NCBI GenBank assembly: GCA_019636285.1
Contig: JAHBXV010000028.1
Location: forward strand, 1-64,000
DNA from: Planctomycetaceae bacterium
Lineage (GTDB): Bacteria > Planctomycetota > Planctomycetia > Planctomycetales > Planctomycetaceae
Length of the DNA: 64,000 nucleotides
Direction of reading: 5' to 3'
The notes under the pieces are model-generated. The model ran no database searches. It was given only the letters and a program-made list of their open reading frames with translations, and was not told the origin of the DNA. The position numbers were made by a program, and so were the translations under genes. Positions 25,801 to 33,654 of this stretch are shown here, one piece after another; position 1 is the first letter of the stretch; every line of letters starts with the position of its first letter.

Positions 25801-25915
25801 GATAGTCTTCGATTCGCGGCTGACTTCCGCCGTGAAACGCCAGGTCGAATTCGTCTGCGACGGAATCGATTTGACGGAGTTGATCCAGGTCGCGAGGGTC
25901 TTGGTGAGCGCTCAT
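22829..25915 (-). CDS. Membrane Ser/Thr protein kinase with triplicated extracytoplasmic module
   Basis: 1028 aa. An N-terminal segment (1-125) of the kind preceding planctomycete kinases leads to a complete Hanks kinase domain (127-385): GTGGFGTVY (135-143), catalytic Lys157 in ALKIP, HRDIKPGN (243-250), DFG (263-265) and the APE-like YMSPEQ. All catalytic residues are present. One membrane helix follows (about 408-430). The outer 600 residues contain three related units starting with RVWEGTY (626), SVWTGVL (761) and EWRGVLH (902), each followed by strands and a pattern ending near a Gly-x-Leu/Val-Asp. These look like tandem ligand or substrate modules of unknown family. It lies 55 bp downstream of the RDD gene on the same strand, with an ECF-like sigma gene divergent from both. 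Confidence 0.85.
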   Translation of the reverse strand: MSAHQDPRDLDQLRQIDSVADEFDLAFHGGSQPRIEDYLPRVPADVRSALLNELLRIDLEWAARRGETVRPLDYLTRFPADRKIVSSALESAGAWSPELADTADVSGAIQRTTVVPAVPTCPGRFGRFELLRRLGTGGFGTVYLANDTQLGRQVALKIPRESEGNKRFLAEARAAAKLQHPNIVTVYDSGTVDGNLFIVCSFVDGTDLATEVDSRPHSLRQLIGWIRDAARALAYSHAQGVVHRDIKPGNLLVSQEGQIFVADFGLARRVEESSSLTAEGTVLGTPAYMSPEQAAGLTAEIGPHSDQYSLGVVLYEILTGRRPFRGNVREVLQKVIHSQPPTPRQLHPKVSAELEAICLKAMAKDPGARYPSMAAFADDLERWLQLRTEQAASRKADGFSLGKLARARWFQATCAVVLLVGSGMVWMVMKVMSPLADPGRSDARQAGLFPQGNPVNPDLVRPRILNADQPDAAAASLLPAADVQKQALVSAFAVDQSWELPSVDASAPCVLTVIEADETGAKLTAILADAADFSRREIWTGGIRVVGSDRNSDGVASLATFAPLNREHELPSNGLHQLSFAVADANRFVWRNANASTAIRQVPRPATLPTVDEARRQLIAAISPGRVWEGTYQQSGEATRPVEVIFTEFRDEGQHVRAIVQSLDDPFSMAPFLGTVDFSPSMLLAGHPIHFTRSAASMGATDVWEIFGAGYQQMDMNLGLSSPDQLRGIVHRAKLLLKPGQSLDFQVSRAGQWRAALQPDSVWTGVLTKGDRPPRRIRLTVAEVRDEHRYVRLLFEGEEDPHLFAVCEGALDLGDGVIDGYALSANHKYRAATSGEDYHGLFPTFAEARHALRLSSDGKELLLLTQAGERARFRRDGEARVVPLDRAAFQQTWLRVCAPGREWRGVLHNTKYDQRSEVVFSIGKSLDSLGNLEAVIALAERPAARIRLTGTLRADNDVDVNGYALKFAKASLGQGPSILFGQGRDGQLHFRLSTDGQKLIGMAREGSGRGWEEFLSLESPPPQPDAKN

Positions 25916-25970
25916 TGTCGGAAAACTCGCTGGAATGGGGCGATCGGTCGGACATCTCGCCTTCGGTTGG

Positions 25971-26843
25971 TCAACGTGGTCTCGTGAATACCGCCGTGCC
26001 GGCGATCCGATCGCCTATCCGGCGACCAGTTACAAGCAGCATGGTGGCCTCGGTCACGACCACCACGAAGGCCACGCCGACGACCATCATCAGCCCGACA
26101 TAACTGACAAGAATGGCCAACGGCGGGATGATGAGGGCCAGGATGGATCCCATGCCGACGAGGATCATGATCGACGGATAGACCGCGAAGGGGATGTTCC
26201 GCAAGATTCGCGGTCCACCGAGGGTTGGTTGCCCGTTCGCCGAGCGAACCTCGAGACCCATCGCCCATTTTCCCAGACTCGCCCCCCAGGCGTCTCGCAG
26301 CAACCAGTACAGCAGCAGCAAAATCCCCATGAAGATCTGGCCAATAATCGGGATCAGCGCGATCGGAAACAGAATTAACGTGGGAAGAATGTCCAGGATG
26401 TAGGCCAAGATGCGGTTCAGGAGCGGTGCCGGTTCCGGAACGCCGAAGACCGATTCCGAGACCCGATTCGCCGCGGGCGAGACAGACGGTTTGGATACGA
26501 AGTCGGAGTCCTCATCGGTCCATTTCGGGGTGGTCCAGGCGGGCTCGTTGTCCACGGGAACCGCGACACCGGATACCGAGGGGGTAGGCGGCGCCGGAGG
26601 CATCGCGACGGTGCGTGAAACGGGAACGGCGGAGTGCGGCCTCGAACTCGGGTGGGACGGGATACCCGGTGACTGGGCAGAAACGCTTCCACCGGGAGAC
26701 TCCGCGCGAACCTCCGGAGCTGGAGCGATTGCGGGAATCGCGATCACGCCCCCACACTTGGGACATTTGATCTTCCGGCCCGCAAGCTCCGTCTTTCCCT
26801 TGAATTCGCTGCCGCACTTCAAGCATTTCACGAGGAGGCTCAT
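25971..26843 (-). CDS. Zinc-ribbon RDD-family membrane protein
   Basis: 290 aa. Residues 7-36 form a zinc ribbon (CLKCGSEF and CPKCGGVI). A Pro/Ser-rich linker follows to about residue 130. The remainder is an RDD domain with four hydrophobic helices (LNRILAYILDILPTLILFPIAL..., then helices near 160-180, 215-235 and 240-265). The Arg of the RDD core is in LLNRILAYILD, and the GKWAMGLEVRSANG loop is typical. RDD proteins are thought to be small transporters or membrane adaptors. It is upstream of the kinase in one transcription unit (55-bp gap), so they may form one signalling complex; inferred. Confidence 0.8.
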   Translation of the reverse strand: MSLLVKCLKCGSEFKGKTELAGRKIKCPKCGGVIAIPAIAPAPEVRAESPGGSVSAQSPGIPSHPSSRPHSAVPVSRTVAMPPAPPTPSVSGVAVPVDNEPAWTTPKWTDEDSDFVSKPSVSPAANRVSESVFGVPEPAPLLNRILAYILDILPTLILFPIALIPIIGQIFMGILLLLYWLLRDAWGASLGKWAMGLEVRSANGQPTLGGPRILRNIPFAVYPSIMILVGMGSILALIIPPLAILVSYVGLMMVVGVAFVVVVTEATMLLVTGRRIGDRIAGTAVFTRPR

Positions 26844-27065
26844 GCACGCCGCTTTCTCAGGATGATGATCGAGAGTTCACGACACACAACATCCGAACTC
26901 CCAACAGTGAATGCCAGCAAACGAGGGATGGGTGACAGAGATTTCGAAGGAAATAGGAAATGCAAGTGGAGTCGCGGATTGTTAGGATCGCTTCTACAGA
27001 AGAAACAATTTGGTCTTCAACAAGAACTTCGGAACTTTAGATCCTGAAGTCCTCTCCGCCTCATC
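26844..27065. promoter_or_regulatory. Divergent control region, RDD-kinase unit versus sigma factor
   Basis: 222 bp shared by the two divergent units. Promoters for both must be here. It is more AT-rich than the flanking genes, and the 60 bp before the sigma start contain several runs of A. I see no clear dyad. Confidence 0.4.
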
Positions 27066-27689
27066 ATGACGCACCAGCCAAGTAACGCCCCGGCGGACGA
27101 CGAAGCGGCCGGTTCGCTCAGCGTGCTTCTGGAAAATTGGGAGGCGAGCGAGTCCGCCGCCATCGCGCGGATTGGGAACGACTACTTTCCCAGACTGCGG
27201 GCTCTGGCTCGACGCATGCTCGGACATCTTCCCGGAGCGAACGCCGAAGCGGATGATGTCGTACAGAGCGCTTTGGGCAGCCTGTGTCGATTCATGCGGT
27301 CTTCGTCCGAACCTGCGGAGCGCGACCGTCAAGACATCTGGCGGCTTTTGTGCCACTTGGTCGTCTGCAAGTCGCGCAGACGCGTGACCCGCCAGACGCG
27401 CGGTCTACCGGGAGGTAGATTGCGCCCGTTCACAGACTGTGTCGGCACAAGCACTTCCGCGCCGTTCGACCGACTCCTGCCCGCGGTCTCGCCCGCTGAA
27501 TTCGACGTTCACTTGGCGGATACGCTCGAACGACTCGACCCGACCTTAAGCCGAGTCGTACTGCTGACGCTGGAAGGATCGACCCGCGAAGAAATTGCGG
27601 AAATCCTCGGCTGCTCGAAGCGCACGGTCATCCGCAAACTCGAGCTGATTCGCCGAACGCTTGCAGACTTTGTAAGTACCGATACCTAA
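27066..27689 (+). CDS. ECF-like RNA polymerase sigma factor
   Basis: 207 aa, sigma-70 superfamily with regions 2 and 4 only. Region 2 spans about residues 37-95 (YFPRLRALARRMLGHLPGANAEADDVVQSALGSL). Region 4 spans about 150-200 and ends in a clear helix-turn-helix (STREEIAEILGCSKRTVIRKLELIRRTLADF). The linker (RQTRGLPGGRLRPFTDCVGT) is typical of the planctomycete ECF groups that sit beside Ser/Thr kinases. No anti-sigma gene adjoins it. The divergent kinase at 22829 could control it by phosphorylation, as reported for kinase-linked ECF groups; here that is inference from position. Confidence 0.85.
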   Translation: MTHQPSNAPADDEAAGSLSVLLENWEASESAAIARIGNDYFPRLRALARRMLGHLPGANAEADDVVQSALGSLCRFMRSSSEPAERDRQDIWRLLCHLVVCKSRRRVTRQTRGLPGGRLRPFTDCVGTSTSAPFDRLLPAVSPAEFDVHLADTLERLDPTLSRVVLLTLEGSTREEIAEILGCSKRTVIRKLELIRRTLADFVSTDT

Positions 27690-27733
27690 ACAGGTTTTAC
27701 GACGCGGCGCGTTCGGTCCTGCCGCGGTCGACC

Positions 27734-28198
27734 TCAATTCAACACCGCTTCATACTGGCCAGAAAGTCGCTGGATGGCGTCGTGCGGGTCCATGTTGAAG
27801 AGGGCGCGGCCGCCGGTCATCCAGCGGCCCTGGGTGTAATGAAAAACTGCGGCGGCTTCGCGAATCGTGCTGACAGCCGCGACACCTTCCATCTCGCCCC
27901 CCTCGATGGCTTCGAAGCGGACATTGAGCGCGACAAAGGCCGTGAGCAGACCCGATTTGCGGTCGCGGGCGAATGTGACGGCGTCGAGCCAGTCGCAATC
28001 GCTCCAGCGCAATCCGGCGGGTTTGCCGGTCTGGCGGGCCAGGTCGAGGAATTTGGCCTCAAGCTGTTCGCGCTCGTACCGAAACGATTGCAGCGCGGAC
28101 TGCTGTTCCCGCCGTCGCCGGGAGAGCCGCCAGAACGGCCAGACGCCCAGCGCGACGCCGACAATCAGCGAGACGATTCCGACCCACCACAACCACAT
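27734..28198 (-). CDS. Membrane-anchored hypothetical protein (154 aa)
   Basis: 154 aa. A single N-terminal helix (residues 2-22, WLWWVGIVSLIVGVALGVWPFW) followed by RLSRRRR suggests an N-out, C-in anchor with a cytoplasmic domain. A coiled-coil-like segment (QSALQSFRYEREQLEAKFLDLARQ) leads to an alpha/beta domain with conserved-looking WSDCDWLDAVTFARDRKSGLLTAFVALNVRFEAIEGG. I do not recognise the family. The 3' end exists again as a fragment at 22669-22743. It converges on the sigma-factor gene with a 44-bp gap. Confidence 0.65.
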   Translation of the reverse strand: MWLWWVGIVSLIVGVALGVWPFWRLSRRRREQQSALQSFRYEREQLEAKFLDLARQTGKPAGLRWSDCDWLDAVTFARDRKSGLLTAFVALNVRFEAIEGGEMEGVAAVSTIREAAAVFHYTQGRWMTGGRALFNMDPHDAIQRLSGQYEAVLN

Positions 28199-28451
28199 GC
28201 CCCGCCCCCCTCGGCCCGGTACTTCCGTCGCCTGTTTGCATCATATCGCTTCCGAGGCACTGTCAAGAGCCGGATTCCGAAAGTTCGTCTCTCTGGTGAA
28301 ACCCGGCCGAGAGAGGCCGTGTGTCTTTGGGGACCGACTTCGATTTTTCCGCCGCTCTGGACCCTAGCCTCGCGAATTCGCTACGTTACCCCGCCACGAA
28401 ACTTTCCGCAGTCGACAGACTTATCGTTCCCAAAATCCTCGAAGCCCACGA

Positions 28452-30359
28452 ATGCCAGAAACCTATACAGCCGAAGATATTGAGATCATCGAGGGCCTGG
28501 AAGCGGTCCGCCGCCGTCCGAGCATGTACATCGGCGGAGTCGACGTTCGCGGCCTGCACCACCTCCTCTGGGAAATTGTCGACAACTGCGTCGACGAGCA
28601 CCTGGCCGGACATGCCAGCGAGATCAAGGTCATCCTTCACAAGGACGGCGCCTCGTGTACGGTGACGGACAATGGACGCGGCATTCCGGTCGACGTCCAC
28701 GCCAAGTCGAAGAAGTCGGCTCTCGAAACGATCCTGACCACGCTTCACTCGGGCGGGAAATTCTCGAACAAGGTCTACGCCCGCAGCGGTGGACTGCACG
28801 GCGTCGGTTCGTCCGTCGTGAATGCTCTTTCAAGCGAGATGGAAGCCACCATCACCCGCGACGGGTTCGACTGGTCGCAGCGCTACAAGCGGGGCAAGCC
28901 GACGACTCCGGTCAAACAGGTGAAGCCCGCCCGGGGCCACGGCACCGCGATCTTCTTCCGGCCCGACGAAGAGATTTTCAGCAAGACCACGTTTCATCCC
29001 GACACCATCCGCCAGCATCTGGAAGACATTTCCTACGTGCATGGCGGCCTGAAGATTGTCTTCCTCGACGAGGCGCATAAGCAGACGGTCGAGTTTCACC
29101 ATCCCGATGGGATCGGGGCCTATCTCGAAAAGATCGTCGGCGAAGGGCAGAAGAAGTCGATCCACGAGCAACCCTTCAGCCTGTCGCGCGAAGACGGCAA
29201 GGTGAAGATCGAACTCGCCCTGCGTTGGACCGAAGCGACCGACGAACAACTCCGCAGTTACGTGAACGGCATTCGCACGCATGCCGGCGGGACGCATGAG
29301 ACCGGCTGCCGAACGGCGATCGCCCGCGCTGTCCGCAACTACATCGAAGTTCACGACATCAAGATCAAAGGGGTGACGATCCAGAACGAGGACATTCGCG
29401 AAGGGGTGATCGCCATCCTTTCAGTGTTCCTCTCCGACCCCATGTTCCAGGGGCAGACGAAAGACAAACTCAATAACCCCGAAATGTCCGGCGCGGTGGA
29501 GAGCGTGATTCGCCCGTCGCTCGAATCGTGGCTTAATGGCAATCCGTCGATCGCCGATGCCATCGTCGGCCGTATCGTGCTGGCGGCTCGTGCGCGGCAG
29601 GCCAGCCGTGAAGCCGCGAGCGAAGTCCGCCGGAAGACGCCCGGTTCCCGCCGCACCACCCTTCCCGGCAAATTGCTCGACTGCCGCTCTGCGAATCCCG
29701 AGGAATCGGAACTCTTCATCGTCGAAGGTCTGTCGGCCGGTGGAACGGCGGCGATGGGTCGCGACAGCCGGATTCAAGCCGTGCTGCCGCTGCGCGGGAA
29801 GATCCTCAATACCGAGTCGCTCGCGACGGCGAAGATCCTGGAGAACCAGGAGATCAAGGACCTCGTTGAAACGCTGGGGACCGGGATCGGCCCCAACTTC
29901 AACCTGGCGCGGCTACGCTATCATCGCGTCATTCTGATGATGGATGCCGACAGCGACGGCTATCACATCAGCACGCTGCTACTGACGTTCTTCTTCCGCC
30001 ATATGCGTGATCTGATTACAGGCAAAAAGCTCTACCTCGCGCAGCCGCCGCTGTACCGGATTGCGATTGGCAACCAGACAGTTTATGCCCAGGATGATGT
30101 CCAGAAGGAAGAAGTCCTCGCTGGCCTTCCCGCCAACCGCAAGTATGAAATCAGCCGCTTCAAAGGGCTGGGCGAAATGACAGCCGAGCAGCTCAAGGAA
30201 ACCACGCTCGACCCGAAGAAGCGAACTCTGCTGCAAGTGGACGTCGACAGCCTCGTCGAAGCCGACCAGACCTTCGTGCAACTCCTCGGCAAAGACCCGG
30301 CCGAGCGCTACAAGGTGATTATGAGCGAAGCGAATCTGGTGGATGATCTGGATGTTTGA
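28452..30359 (+). CDS. parE: Type IIA DNA topoisomerase subunit B (GyrB/ParE family)
   Basis: 635 aa, without the long TOPRIM insert of enterobacterial GyrB. The GHKL ATPase is intact: WEIVDNCVDE (Asn metal site), DNGRGIPVD, and GGLHGVGSSVVNALS. The transducer carries the strap loop QTKDKLNN. The TOPRIM region reads EGLSAGGTAAMGRD and MMDADSDGYHISTLL where most family members have EGDSAGG and DADVDG. The catalytic Glu and both DxD aspartates are kept; Asp to Leu after EG and Val to Ser inside DADxDG are unusual. This motif style occurs in a planctomycete/myxobacterial clade usually annotated as topoisomerase IV B. GyrB or ParE assignment is uncertain because no A subunit adjoins. Confidence 0.85.
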   Translation: MPETYTAEDIEIIEGLEAVRRRPSMYIGGVDVRGLHHLLWEIVDNCVDEHLAGHASEIKVILHKDGASCTVTDNGRGIPVDVHAKSKKSALETILTTLHSGGKFSNKVYARSGGLHGVGSSVVNALSSEMEATITRDGFDWSQRYKRGKPTTPVKQVKPARGHGTAIFFRPDEEIFSKTTFHPDTIRQHLEDISYVHGGLKIVFLDEAHKQTVEFHHPDGIGAYLEKIVGEGQKKSIHEQPFSLSREDGKVKIELALRWTEATDEQLRSYVNGIRTHAGGTHETGCRTAIARAVRNYIEVHDIKIKGVTIQNEDIREGVIAILSVFLSDPMFQGQTKDKLNNPEMSGAVESVIRPSLESWLNGNPSIADAIVGRIVLAARARQASREAASEVRRKTPGSRRTTLPGKLLDCRSANPEESELFIVEGLSAGGTAAMGRDSRIQAVLPLRGKILNTESLATAKILENQEIKDLVETLGTGIGPNFNLARLRYHRVILMMDADSDGYHISTLLLTFFFRHMRDLITGKKLYLAQPPLYRIAIGNQTVYAQDDVQKEEVLAGLPANRKYEISRFKGLGEMTAEQLKETTLDPKKRTLLQVDVDSLVEADQTFVQLLGKDPAERYKVIMSEANLVDDLDV

Positions 30360-30445
30360 TTGGCGGTAGTGACGCGGTGAGGGGGAGATGGGGGGACGCG
30401 GAGAGAAGCGGAAAGACGAAGGGTGATTGAGGGAGCTCGAAAAAA

Positions 30446-30952
30446 ATGGCTGCCTCGTTTCGTTTGTCAGAGACGATGCGTTGGTGCATCCGGGCAGTTA
30501 TTGTCGTAGCGCTGTTCTCGCTGGCGATCGAGGTGATCCACACGATTCATTTGCGAAACCTGGCACGAGCGCTCGCTAACAACGGTGGCTCAGTCTACGT
30601 CAGTTACAGGCTGCCCCGCATTTGTGAGCGTCTGCTAGACGAGACGGACGTGTACGTCCAGCCCCGTTCGCCGGAGGCTTGGGGAATTCAATTCGGAAGT
30701 CGGCTGGAGTCGGTTTCCTTCTCGCCGAAAATCACGGTCGAAGCAGTCCAGCGGCTCCGAACCTATACGACGCTGGAATGGCTGAGTGCGTGCCAGGCCG
30801 ACATTTCGCCAGAACTGGCGCAAGCACTTTGCGAAATCAACTCGCGGTTTAAGTTGTGTCTGGTAGACTGCCGGATTGATCCGGAGGCGTTCGCGATTCT
30901 TCAGAGCGCGGGCAACATTCGTCCGCTGACGATTCAGAAAACCGGCCATTGA
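30446..30952 (+). CDS. Membrane-anchored hypothetical protein, LRR-like tail
   Basis: 168 aa, with a GGAG about 10 nt before the ATG. One N-terminal helix (residues 13-30, CIRAVIVVALFSLAIEVI) anchors it. The C-terminal half (VEAVQRLRTYTTLEWLSACQADISPELAQALCEINSRFKLCLVDCRIDPEAFAILQSAGN) has the spacing of irregular leucine-rich repeats like the lipoprotein two genes downstream. Function is unknown. It opens a run of five or six small secreted genes with lower GC and no housekeeping members. Confidence 0.55.
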   Translation: MAASFRLSETMRWCIRAVIVVALFSLAIEVIHTIHLRNLARALANNGGSVYVSYRLPRICERLLDETDVYVQPRSPEAWGIQFGSRLESVSFSPKITVEAVQRLRTYTTLEWLSACQADISPELAQALCEINSRFKLCLVDCRIDPEAFAILQSAGNIRPLTIQKTGH

Positions 30953-30988
30953 TCCTGCCGTGATTTGGTGTCTCGAGGAGCGATAAAC

Positions 30989-32059
30989 ATGTCGCCGATC
31001 GTCAAAGCGAGCTTACTGGTCGGCTTCGCCGTGTGGGGACGCTTCGGTCTTGCGGCTGACGCTGATCTGCCAGCTCCCAGTTTTCAGTTTGATAACCTGG
31101 ACGGCCCGGTCATGCCGTTGCCGGACGGCCGGACCGCTGTTGCGGGAGGAGTCTCGACGGAATTCAGCAAACCCCATCTGATAGATGTTCGGACCGGAGC
31201 GCGGCGCGCGTTCCTAAAGATGCCCGAGGGGTCCAGAGGAGGGATTGGAGCTTGTTCAGCAGACTCTCGATTGGTCGGGGGAACTATCGGCTTACCAGAC
31301 AAGACCACTCGGGTGATGATCTGGGATGCGGAGAATGGGTCAGTCATTAACGAGGCTGAATGGCCAAGTTCCGCCATCTACGGTTTGACGATGCGTTTCG
31401 CGCCGACAGGGGATCAACTGTATCTGGGATCAAGGACGGCGATCTTCGAGTTTGACTTGGAGAGGTCGCAATTTCAGGCTGTCGCATCGGTTCCCAGCTA
31501 TGTACTGGACATCGCGGCTCATCCTGCGAGAAACACGGTTTATTTTGTCGACGGGATCTATTTCAAGCTGAGAATTCTGGACCGGAGCGACGGGCCGCCG
31601 CTGGCACAGATCCGGTGGCCCATCAGTGAGCAGGCTGGCAAACCGCAAGACATCTGGTCGATCGACGTTTCAGCCGACGGCAGTGAACTCGCCGCCGTGG
31701 TCCACACCCTGATGCCGACGCGGGAAACCTGGAGCACCGTCTTTCGGTTCGATCTTCGAACGGGCAAAGTCCTGCATCACGTCACGCTCTTTCAGAATGT
31801 GATGCGGATACGGTACGCCGGTGCCAGCAAGGTCCTCGTCGTTACCAGCGACATCTTCCAGGGTAAGGAAGTCGGATTCCTGAAACCCACGGGAACGGCA
31901 GTGCAAACAGAGTTCCGGATTATGGACCATCTGGAAGCTTGCGTCGTCGACCCGTCGGAGAATGGCCATTTGACGATCGGCTACGGCGACGGCACCTTGA
32001 AACAGTGGCTTCGGAAGGACTGGCCGGCGGAGTGGAGAGCCGTTTTCGACGAGGATTAG
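30989..32059 (+). CDS. Secreted WD40-like beta-propeller protein
   Basis: 356 aa from the ATG preceded by GAGGAG. Residues 1-22 are a signal peptide (SPIVKASLLVGFAVWGRFGLAAD). The mature protein shows repeats typical of a WD40/YVTN propeller: VMIWDAENGSVINE (73-86 region), TMRFAPTGDQLYLGSRTAIFEFDLER, LDIAAHPARNTVYFVDG, SIDVSADGSELAAVVHT, FRFDLRTGKVLHHV. No enzymatic residues are evident; protein or polymer binding is likely. It is 36 bp after the preceding gene and 92 bp before the LRR lipoprotein, so the three could be cotranscribed. Confidence 0.7.
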   Translation: MSPIVKASLLVGFAVWGRFGLAADADLPAPSFQFDNLDGPVMPLPDGRTAVAGGVSTEFSKPHLIDVRTGARRAFLKMPEGSRGGIGACSADSRLVGGTIGLPDKTTRVMIWDAENGSVINEAEWPSSAIYGLTMRFAPTGDQLYLGSRTAIFEFDLERSQFQAVASVPSYVLDIAAHPARNTVYFVDGIYFKLRILDRSDGPPLAQIRWPISEQAGKPQDIWSIDVSADGSELAAVVHTLMPTRETWSTVFRFDLRTGKVLHHVTLFQNVMRIRYAGASKVLVVTSDIFQGKEVGFLKPTGTAVQTEFRIMDHLEACVVDPSENGHLTIGYGDGTLKQWLRKDWPAEWRAVFDED

Positions 32060-32151
32060 GTCGACCTCAAGGGGAAGCGGTCGCGTTGCCCAATCGAACT
32101 CGACGAATGCCGATCCTCTATGTCAGAATCACTGCTGGAGGAAAGCCAGCC

Positions 32152-33345
32152 ATGGTTTGTCGCCGCGTGATTGTTTGTCTTTTTGTCGTTGCTGCTTCGC
32201 TCGGTTGCGAGCCGGCTGATGTCGATCCGCAGGTTGCGATCTGGCAGCCGGTCGTTGATGAAGAGAATGCGTTCCTCGAACAGCATCGAGGCGTCGTGGG
32301 AAAGGTCACAGCGCTGGACGGGCACGCGTCTGGATATCCGGCGAATCCCGAAGTCGGAGTGTCAGCCTACTCGCTAATGATCGCTCTTTCGGAGAATCCA
32401 AGAGTCAACGATGCAGCGCTGAAGAATCTTCTCGACGGATCTCCCTCTTTGTTGTTCCTGGGCTCGACACCGATCACGGATGACGGGCTTGCGGCATTGA
32501 GGCAGGATCCGGGAATCTGCGTCCTTGATCTTCATGACACATCGATCGGCGACGCCGGAATCGGGCACGTCAGCACTCTTCCGTCGTTGCGAGCGTTGTA
32601 CCTTGGCACAACCAATGTCTCGGATCAGGGGCTTCGGACCTTGAGTGCGATGTCCACGCTGGAACGGCTGAGCCTTCCTGATACGTTCGTCACGGACGAT
32701 GGCGTGGCGCTTTTGGTAAAGCTGCCGCACCTGAGATCACTGAATCTCGACGGGACACGGATAACTGATAAAGTCATCGACCACTTGTCGAGGATCAAGA
32801 ACCTTAAAGAGGTCAAACTTTCGAGGACGGAGGTCACCGCTGAGGGGGCGGAGCGTCTTCGACAGGCGCTGCCAGGATGTCAAGTTGATCATGTCAAAAC
32901 GACTGTCAGCGTCTGCGATCTGCTTCCCTTGATTGCCGAAGAGCAGTTTGGGTCGGTCGAGGATGTCTTCTTCGTAACAACCGTACTGCCAGTTGGAGCT
33001 TACGAATTCGGCCGTGACAGTATTGGAACAACGATACCGGCCAGTGAGATCGCACGCGTTGCCCGCGAAACCAAAGAAGGTGGACCGGGCCGGCATCGCA
33101 ATTGTGCGGGCTGGAAGTCGCTGGCTCGTATGGACGAAGGCTGCCGCGAGACGTTGCTTTTCCCAGTCGCCGATTCGGTTTCGAACCGCTTTCAAGTGAC
33201 GCATCCGTTCGTGTTGAGTGAAAATCGGGTCGCCACGATCGTCAGGATGACGAACTGTCGGACTTACTTCATCGCAAAATTATACGTCTTCGTCAAAAAC
33301 GAGCGATGGGAGATTGAGAGCGCGACAACTATGTGGATCGTGTGA
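32152..33345 (+). CDS. Leucine-rich-repeat lipoprotein
   Basis: 397 aa from the ATG behind GGAGGAAA. The lipobox is VAASLGC (Cys at residue 18), so it is probably lipid-anchored. Residues 90-245 hold at least six leucine-rich repeats with the planctomycete consensus (ITDDGLAALRQD, IGDAGIGHVSTLPSLRALYLGTT, VSDQGLRTLSAMSTLERLSLPDT, VTDDGVALLVKLPHLRSLNLDGT, ITDKVIDHLSRIKNLKEVKLSRT). A globular 145-residue tail follows with several Cys, no known family. LRRs of this type mediate protein binding outside the cell. Confidence 0.72.
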   Translation: MVCRRVIVCLFVVAASLGCEPADVDPQVAIWQPVVDEENAFLEQHRGVVGKVTALDGHASGYPANPEVGVSAYSLMIALSENPRVNDAALKNLLDGSPSLLFLGSTPITDDGLAALRQDPGICVLDLHDTSIGDAGIGHVSTLPSLRALYLGTTNVSDQGLRTLSAMSTLERLSLPDTFVTDDGVALLVKLPHLRSLNLDGTRITDKVIDHLSRIKNLKEVKLSRTEVTAEGAERLRQALPGCQVDHVKTTVSVCDLLPLIAEEQFGSVEDVFFVTTVLPVGAYEFGRDSIGTTIPASEIARVARETKEGGPGRHRNCAGWKSLARMDEGCRETLLFPVADSVSNRFQVTHPFVLSENRVATIVRMTNCRTYFIAKLYVFVKNERWEIESATTMWIV

Positions 33346-33471
33346 CGATGTCCTCAGACGGCGGCATTGGGAGACTTTCGTTTACTCGTGATGATGAAAT
33401 CAACAGGCCGTCGATTGTTGTGAAGTTCCCGGGATGCGTCTGTTCTTAACCAACATCTCGCGGTGGGGCGC

Positions 33472-33654
33472 ATGGTTGGCCTGGTGATTGCCGTCGTGGG
33501 AATTGGTGCCGCGATCTGGTGTGCGATGTTGTCGGCACGGCGGAATGCCTTCACATTTGTTATCAGCTCCAGAGGTGGCAAAGCGGAAACCGAATGGTGG
33601 GGTTGCATCACTTCGCCGAAAGAAGCAGAGGTGACCGTTGACGCCTTCATTTAG
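33472..33654 (+). CDS. Small membrane protein (60 aa)
   Basis: 60 aa, MVGLVIAVVGIGAAIWCAML as the first twenty residues, then a short polar tail ending TVDAFI. A GTG three codons earlier is an alternative start. One helix, no family. Its stop overlaps the start of the next gene. Low confidence because only the hydrophobic segment and the coupling support it. Confidence 0.4.
   Translation: MVGLVIAVVGIGAAIWCAMLSARRNAFTFVISSRGGKAETEWWGCITSPKEAEVTVDAFI

Noticed and set aside
26862-27047. A 61-codon plus-strand frame between the RDD and sigma genes.
   Set aside because: It fills the divergent promoter region, has no clear ribosome site and no homologue-like pattern.
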